NCBI GenBank assembly: GCA_964565665.1
Contig: CAZMFZ010000127.1
Location: 1-9,364, forward strand
Length of the DNA stretch: 9,364 bases
From: CAZMFZ01 sp964565665
GTDB taxonomy: Bacteria > Bacteroidota > Bacteroidia > Cytophagales > UBA9547
Reading direction: 5' to 3'
Shown: one piece after another, positions 5,665 through 9,364 of the stretch
How positions within the stretch are numbered: position 1 is the stretch's first letter
Layout: each line of letters starts with the position of its first letter
Translations under genes and position numbers: made by a program
Notes under the pieces: model-generated
Databases searched by the model: none
Told to the model about the DNA's origin: nothing
Seen by the model: the letters and a program-made list of their open reading frames with translations, nothing else

Positions 5665-6090
5665 ATGCCAACCATACAACAGCTCGTTAGAAACGGCAGA
5701 GAAAAACTGATTTACAAGTCAAAATCTCCTGCATTAGCGTCTTGCCCAGAAAAAAGAGGGGTGTGTACAAGAGTTTACACAACTACACCAAAAAAACCAA
5801 ACTCAGCTATGCGTAAAGTAGCCAGGGTAAGGCTTACCAATCAAAAGGAAGTGAACGCCTATATTCCAGGCGAAGGTCACAACTTGCAAGAGCACTCCAT
5901 TGTGTTGATTCGTGGGGGTAGGGTAAAAGATTTACCAGGGGTACGTTACCATATTATTCGTGGTGCATTAGATACTGCTGGTGTAAGCAATAGAAAACAA
6001 AGTCGCTCAAAATACGGTGCTAAAACACCAAAAGCTGGTGCTCCAGCTACTGGAAAAGGAGCTGCAAAAGCACCAGCTAAGAAAAAATAA
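5665..6090 (+). CDS. rpsL: 30S ribosomal protein S12
   Basis: The protein has 141 residues against 124 in E. coli. Residues 1-123 align without gaps, e.g. KRGVCTRVYTTTPKKPNS and PGEGHNLQEHS. S12 lies at the decoding centre of the 30S subunit and monitors codon-anticodon pairing. Lys43 and Lys88, the main sites of streptomycin resistance, are both wild type. Asp89 in VKDLPG is the residue that RimO methylthiolates in other bacteria. The extra tail (124-141) consists of Gly, Ala, Pro, Thr and Lys and should be a flexible basic extension; similar tails are usual in Bacteroidota S12. It is the first gene of the str operon, behind the promoter at 5590-5620. The start has no Shine-Dalgarno sequence. 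The next gene, rpsG, is 154 bases away, with a structured spacer between. Confidence 0.98.
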   Translation: MPTIQQLVRNGREKLIYKSKSPALASCPEKRGVCTRVYTTTPKKPNSAMRKVARVRLTNQKEVNAYIPGEGHNLQEHSIVLIRGGRVKDLPGVRYHIIRGALDTAGVSNRKQSRSKYGAKTPKAGAPATGKGAAKAPAKKK

Positions 6091-6121
6091 ATAGAATAGC
6101 CCAAATGGCTACATTCCTCTT

Positions 6122-6163
6122 AAAAAAGCCCCTCTCCTTTTCGGAGAGGGGTTGGGGTGAGGC
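6122..6163. repeat. GC-rich hairpin element in the rpsL-rpsG spacer; antisense-oriented terminator form
   Basis: CCCCTCTCC (6129-6137) pairs perfectly with GGAGAGGGG (6143-6151) around TTTTC, and TTGGGGTGAGGC follows (6152-6163). The G+C content stands out sharply from the A/T-rich spacer. From memory, the pattern of CCCCTCTCC stem plus GGGGTGAGG occurs as a dispersed intergenic repeat in many unrelated bacterial genomes. On the minus strand the stem is followed directly by CTTTTTT, the form of a Rho-independent terminator; on the plus strand there is no T run, so the operon should be read through. Confidence 0.72.
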
Positions 6164-6244
6164 GAAAAACAAGCAAATAGTAGCTATCTGTGCTATTCCA
6201 AGTAACAACTTAACAATCAATTAATAATCAATTCTTAATTTTAA

Positions 6245-6712
6245 ATGAGAAAGTCGAAACCGGAAAAAAGATATGTATTACCGGACCCCAAGTACGGACA
6301 AGTACTTGTTACAAAATTTGTAAACAGCCTAATGTGGGACGGTAAGAAGAGTATTGCATACACTATATTTTATGATGCAATCGATCTGGTAGCCAAAAAG
6401 ACAAACGAAGATGGTTTGGAAATTTGGAAAAAAGCGTTGGCAAACATTACGCCTGCCGTTGAAGTGAAATCGAGACGTGTGGGTGGTTCAAATTTTCAAG
6501 TACCAACGGAAGTAAGGCCAGAAAGAAAACAGTCATTAGGTATCAAGTGGATGATATTGTATGCTAGGAAAAGAGGAGAAAAATCAATGACCGATAAACT
6601 AGCAGGCGAAATTGTTGCAGCTTCCAAAGGTGAAGGTGCAGCAGTGAAGAAGAAGGAAGATACGCACAGAATGGCTGAAGCAAACAAAGCATTTTCTCAT
6701 TTCAAATTTTAA
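6245..6712 (+). CDS. rpsG: 30S ribosomal protein S7
   Basis: The protein has 155 residues, the usual length of bacterial S7. Recognisable family parts are the basic N-terminus MRKSKPEKR, DPKYGQVLVTKFVNSLMWDGKK (22 residues apart from the start), then the RRVGGSNFQVPTEV segment with RPERKQSLGIKWM, and the C-terminal EDTHRMAEANKAFSHFKF. S7 is a primary binder of the 3' major domain of 16S rRNA, nucleates assembly of the 30S head and touches the exit-site tRNA. In E. coli it represses its own operon by binding the rpsL-rpsG spacer; whether the spacer here (6091-6244) has that role is unknown. The fusA start follows the stop after only three bases, which points to coupled translation. The ATG is preceded by TTAATTTTAA without a Shine-Dalgarno sequence. 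Confidence 0.98.
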   Translation: MRKSKPEKRYVLPDPKYGQVLVTKFVNSLMWDGKKSIAYTIFYDAIDLVAKKTNEDGLEIWKKALANITPAVEVKSRRVGGSNFQVPTEVRPERKQSLGIKWMILYARKRGEKSMTDKLAGEIVAASKGEGAAVKKKEDTHRMAEANKAFSHFKF

Positions 6713-6715
6713 AAA

Positions 6716-8851
6716 ATGTCAAATCTTAAGTATTTGCGCAATATCGGTATCATGGCCCACATCGATGCTGGCAAAACTACCACATCTGAGCGTATCCTTT
6801 ATTATTCAGGCAAAACTCATAAAATTGGTGAGGTGCACGAAGGTGCTGCCACTATGGATTGGATGGTGCAAGAGCAAGAGCGAGGTATCACAATCACTTC
6901 TGCTGCTACCCATTTTCAATGGAATTATCCTACAGAACAAGGCGAAAAAATAGAAGGAAAAACGGAGATTTACGAATTTAACCTAATCGATACTCCAGGT
7001 CACGTTGATTTTACAGTAGAAGTAGAGCGTTCGCTAAGAGTATTGGATGGTGCTGTAGCTTTGTTTTCGGCAGTTGATGGTGTAGAGCCACAATCTGAAA
7101 CGGTTTGGCGCCAGGCTACTAAATACCATGTACCTCGTCTTTGTTTCGTAAATAAAATGGATCGCTCTGGTGCAGATTATTTCGATTGCGTAAAGCAAAT
7201 CAAAGAAAAGTTGGGTGCCAAACCAGTGCCGCTTCAAATTCCAATCGGAAATGAAGACAAATTTAAAGGCGTTGTCGATTTATTGACAATGAAAGGTTAC
7301 ATCTGGAACGAAACCGACCAAGGTAGAACCTACGATGTAATTGAAATACCTGCCGATTTGGTAGAGGAAGCCAACGAGTGGAGACAGTTTTTAGTAGAAT
7401 CTATTGCCGAGTATGACGATGCACTATTAGAGAAATTCTTTGTAGATCCAAATACAATCACACGTGAGGAATTAATGGTTGCCATCAGAAAAGCAACGAT
7501 TGATATGACTATTTCTCCGGTAATGTGTGGATCTGCTTTCAAAAATAAGGGTGTTCAAATGATGTTGGATGCAGTTATCGCATACCTTCCTTGCCCTCTT
7601 GATTTGCCACCAGTGATGGGAACAAACCCTGATACTGGCCTAGAAGAAGTGCGTGAACCTACGCCAGAGGCTCCATTTGCCGCTTTAGCTTTCAAAATTG
7701 CCACCGATCCTTATGTTGGTCGTTTAGCTTTCATCCGTGTTTACTCAGGGAAATTAGAAGGTGGTTCTTATGTGCACAACATGAGAACGGACAAAAAAGA
7801 AAGGATTTCTCGTTTGTTGCAAATGCACGCCAACAAGCAAAATCCAATCGAAAGAGTAGAAGCAGGAGATATTGCTGCAGCTGTAGGTTTCAAAGACATC
7901 AAGACTGGCGATACTTTAGTAGACGAAAAACGACCAATTGTCCTTGAATCTATGTCGTTTCCAGAACCAGTTATTGGTTTGGCAATTGAACCTAAGAAAT
8001 CGGTTGATATTGATAAATTAAGCAATGCTATTGTAAAATTACTAGAAGAAGATCCGACACTTAAAGTAGAAACCAACCAAGAAACTGGTCAGACTATTTT
8101 GAGAGGTATGGGTGAGCTCCACTTAGAAATCATTATTGATAGAATGAGACGTGAGTTTGGCGTTGAAATCAATCAAGGTGCACCTCAAGTTTCTTACAAA
8201 GAGCGTTTTACTAAGAAATTAGAACACAGAGAGGTTTACAAAAAACAATCTGGTGGTAGAGGTAAATTTGCCGATATCGTATTTGAAATGAGTCCTCGTG
8301 ATGATGACAAAAAAGAAGGATTGCAATTTGTGAATGAAGTTGTGGGTGGAGCTATCCCTCGCGAGTTTATTCCTGCAGTTCAAAAAGGTTTTGAAGAATG
8401 TTTGAAAAATGGATCTTTAGCTGGATACCCAGTAGAAGGATTCAAAATCAGATTATTCCACGGATCTTACCATGATGTCGATTCAGATTCATTGTCATTT
8501 GAATTAGCTGCGAAGGTTGGTTTCAGAGAAGCTGGTAAAAACTGTGGTCCGCAGTTGCTAGAGCCAATTATGGCATTGGAAGTTGCTACACCAGACGAAT
8601 ATACTGGTCCTGTAACTGGTGATTTGAACAGAAGAAGAGGTATAATGAAAGGTATGGATTCAAAACCAGGCTTTACCATTATCAAAGGCGATGTGCCATT
8701 ATCTGAATTGTTCGGTTATGTTACCGACTTAAGAACTATCACTTCTGGTCGTGCCTCTGCCTCATTGACATTCTCTCATTACGACCCTATACCTGCTAAC
8801 ATTGCAGAAGGAATAGTATCGAAAGCAAAAGCAGAAAAAGCTAACTCATAA
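6716..8851 (+). CDS. fusA: Translation elongation factor G (EF-G)
   Basis: The 711-residue protein carries the full translational-GTPase motif set: P-loop AHIDAGKTT at 14-22, switch I RGITITSAAT at 56-65, DTPGHVDF at 92-99 with catalytic His96, NKMD at 146-149 and the late SAFKNKG motif. Domains II to V follow in order, including LEIIIDRMRREFGVEINQ, TGPVTGDLNRRRG and the C-terminal PLSELFGYVTDLRTITSG. EF-G moves tRNAs and mRNA through the ribosome and, with RRF, splits post-termination complexes. A short extra loop between switch I and DTPGH (about 70-84) is, from memory, usual in this phylum. Its place in the str operon behind rpsG (3-base gap) identifies it as the main EF-G, not the second EF-G2 paralogue known from Bacteroides. 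rpsJ follows after 30 bases. Confidence 0.99.
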   Translation: MSNLKYLRNIGIMAHIDAGKTTTSERILYYSGKTHKIGEVHEGAATMDWMVQEQERGITITSAATHFQWNYPTEQGEKIEGKTEIYEFNLIDTPGHVDFTVEVERSLRVLDGAVALFSAVDGVEPQSETVWRQATKYHVPRLCFVNKMDRSGADYFDCVKQIKEKLGAKPVPLQIPIGNEDKFKGVVDLLTMKGYIWNETDQGRTYDVIEIPADLVEEANEWRQFLVESIAEYDDALLEKFFVDPNTITREELMVAIRKATIDMTISPVMCGSAFKNKGVQMMLDAVIAYLPCPLDLPPVMGTNPDTGLEEVREPTPEAPFAALAFKIATDPYVGRLAFIRVYSGKLEGGSYVHNMRTDKKERISRLLQMHANKQNPIERVEAGDIAAAVGFKDIKTGDTLVDEKRPIVLESMSFPEPVIGLAIEPKKSVDIDKLSNAIVKLLEEDPTLKVETNQETGQTILRGMGELHLEIIIDRMRREFGVEINQGAPQVSYKERFTKKLEHREVYKKQSGGRGKFADIVFEMSPRDDDKKEGLQFVNEVVGGAIPREFIPAVQKGFEECLKNGSLAGYPVEGFKIRLFHGSYHDVDSDSLSFELAAKVGFREAGKNCGPQLLEPIMALEVATPDEYTGPVTGDLNRRRGIMKGMDSKPGFTIIKGDVPLSELFGYVTDLRTITSGRASASLTFSHYDPIPANIAEGIVSKAKAEKANS

Positions 8852-8870
8852 TATTGATTTCATAAAAAAA

Positions 8871-8886
8871 TTCATTTCGAAATGAA
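8871..8886 (+). repeat. Perfect 16-base palindrome covering the rpsJ start codon
   Basis: TTCATTTCGAAATGAA equals its own reverse complement. As RNA it can form a 6-pair stem, TTCATT (8871-8876) with AATGAA (8881-8886), closed by a TCGA loop. The AUG of rpsJ (8882-8884) lies inside the 3' arm. The stem is rich in A-U pairs and thus only moderately stable. Confidence 0.6.
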
Positions 8887-9187
8887 CCAAAAAATAAGAA
8901 TAAAATTAAAATCATTCGACCACAGTTTGGTCGACAAATCTTCTGAGAAGATTGTGCGTGCGGTGAAAGCTACTGGTGCAATAGTAAGCGGACCTATTCC
9001 GCTTCCTACTGAAAAAGAAATATTTACGGTGTTGAAATCACCACACGTTAACAAAACCGCCCGTGATCAGTATCAAATATGCACCTACAAAAGATTGGTT
9101 GATATTTATTCCACTAGTCCGAAAACTGTAGATGCCTTGATGAAACTTGAATTGCCAAGTGGAGTTGATGTTGAGATAAAAGTTTAG
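8882..9187 (+). CDS. rpsJ: 30S ribosomal protein S10 (NusE)
   Basis: The protein has 101 residues, the normal length of S10. Signature parts are IRIKLKSFDHSLVD near the N-terminus, GPIPLPT around residue 37, and KSPHVNKTARDQYQ at 52-65. This last segment belongs to the long loop that reaches into the 30S head. S10 is a late-binding protein of the head and, as NusE, links RNA polymerase to the ribosome through NusG. In E. coli it opens the S10 operon; in Bacteroidota it usually follows fusA, as here, but then leads on to rplC. In this window a terminator (9208-9241) and rpsF come instead. The start codon lies within a palindrome (8871-8886) that could lower initiation. The gene depends on the str promoter; I see no own promoter in the 30-base gap after fusA. 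Confidence 0.97.
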   Translation: MNQKIRIKLKSFDHSLVDKSSEKIVRAVKATGAIVSGPIPLPTEKEIFTVLKSPHVNKTARDQYQICTYKRLVDIYSTSPKTVDALMKLELPSGVDVEIKV

Positions 9188-9207
9188 TGGTATTTCAATA
9201 ACTTATT

Positions 9208-9241
9208 AAAAGAGGTTTAGACTAGTTCTATTCCTCTTTTT
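9208..9241 (+). terminator. Terminator of the str operon after rpsJ
   Basis: AAAAGAGG (9208-9215) pairs perfectly with CCTCTTTT (9233-9240). After a symmetric two-base internal loop (TT/TT), TAGA (9218-9221) pairs with TCTA (9227-9230) around CTAGT. The descending arm ends in a run of five T. It lies 20 bases after the rpsJ stop and should separate rpsJ from rpsF. Confidence 0.87.
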
Positions 9242-9255
9242 CGATTAATAAAAAC

Positions 9256-9288
9256 TTTGTTGCGACTTTGCAACACATTTTAAATTTA
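9256..9288 (+). promoter_or_regulatory. Possible promoter of rpsF, with a small hairpin
   Basis: TTTG (9256-9259) is followed after 21 bases by TAAATTTA (9281-9288), one mismatch from TAnnTTTG. Transcription would start only a few bases before the rpsF ATG at 9299, giving a nearly leaderless mRNA. In the spacer, TGTTGC (9258-9263) and GCAACA (9270-9275) form a perfect inverted repeat around GACTTT. The assignment is weak; a promoter is expected here because a strong terminator precedes. Confidence 0.35.
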
Positions 9289-9298
9289 ATATAACACA

Positions 9299-9364
9299 AT
9301 GTCAAACAGTTACGAAACAGTATTCATTCTAAATCCCGTTTTGCCTGAGCCCCAGGTAAAGGAT
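9299..9364 (+). CDS. rpsF: 30S ribosomal protein S6, N-terminal 22 residues
   Basis: The last 66 bases encode MSNSYETVFILNPVLPEPQV followed by KD, and the frame runs off the window. The core YETVFILNPVL is the first beta strand of bacterial S6, in the form usual for Bacteroidota. S6 binds the central domain of 16S rRNA as a heterodimer with S18. In the phylum rpsF normally leads rpsF-rpsR-rplI, so rpsR and rplI should follow outside the window. The fragment is too short to judge the rest of the protein, but the match over its length and its ribosomal-protein context make the call firm. Confidence 0.88.
   Translation, partial: MSNSYETVFILNPVLPEPQVKD

Noticed and set aside
6129..6151. Terminator separating rpsL from rpsG on the plus strand
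   Set aside because: After the stem the plus strand reads TTGGGGTGAGG, not a T run; the essential downstream genes have no clear promoter of their own in the spacer.
7034..8076. Several open minus-strand frames inside fusA
   Set aside because: They are antisense shadows of a strongly conserved gene, with no family resemblance or initiation signals.

Overview
The window is a chromosomal housekeeping stretch from a member of the Bacteroidota (Bacteroidetes). Several things point there: low G+C, starts preceded by A/T-rich sequence without Shine-Dalgarno motifs, promoters of the TTG/TAnnTTTG type (best at 1302-1329 and 5590-5620), an S12 protein with an Ala/Lys-rich tail, and rpsJ directly after fusA. 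I cannot place it below phylum level.

Left part (1-1640): the 3' end of a cysQ-type phosphatase gene (+) converges on a cold-shock protein gene (-), with a shared hairpin terminator at 382-415. Next on the minus strand is a 132-residue exported protein of unknown function, with its own promoter and a structured 3' region (762-840). A 388-base region without a convincing gene follows.

Middle (1641-5238): a LytS-type membrane histidine kinase and a LytTR response regulator form a two-gene unit (+). They converge on a 56-residue Thr/Asp-rich putative lipoprotein gene (-, 3645-3815). A two-sided terminator at 3571-3622 lies between them. Upstream of the lipoprotein gene on the same strand is der, the double-domain ribosome-assembly GTPase.

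Right part (5239-9364): a 426-base divergent region carries the der promoter, a DnaA-box 9-mer, palindromic elements and a strong rpsL promoter. The str operon follows: rpsL, rpsG, fusA, rpsJ. A repeat-like hairpin lies between rpsL and rpsG, and a palindrome covers the rpsJ start. A strong terminator closes the operon after rpsJ, and the window ends in the first 22 codons of rpsF. The S10-operon genes (rplC onward) that I would expect after rpsJ are absent.

The right-hand genes all serve translation: Der assembles the large subunit, S12, S7, S10 and S6 are 30S proteins, and EF-G drives translocation. I found no mobile-element gene, CRISPR array, defence cassette or clearly new system. The points of interest are a small unlisted lipoprotein gene, RNA-structure elements at operon junctions and the broken rpsJ-rplC linkage.
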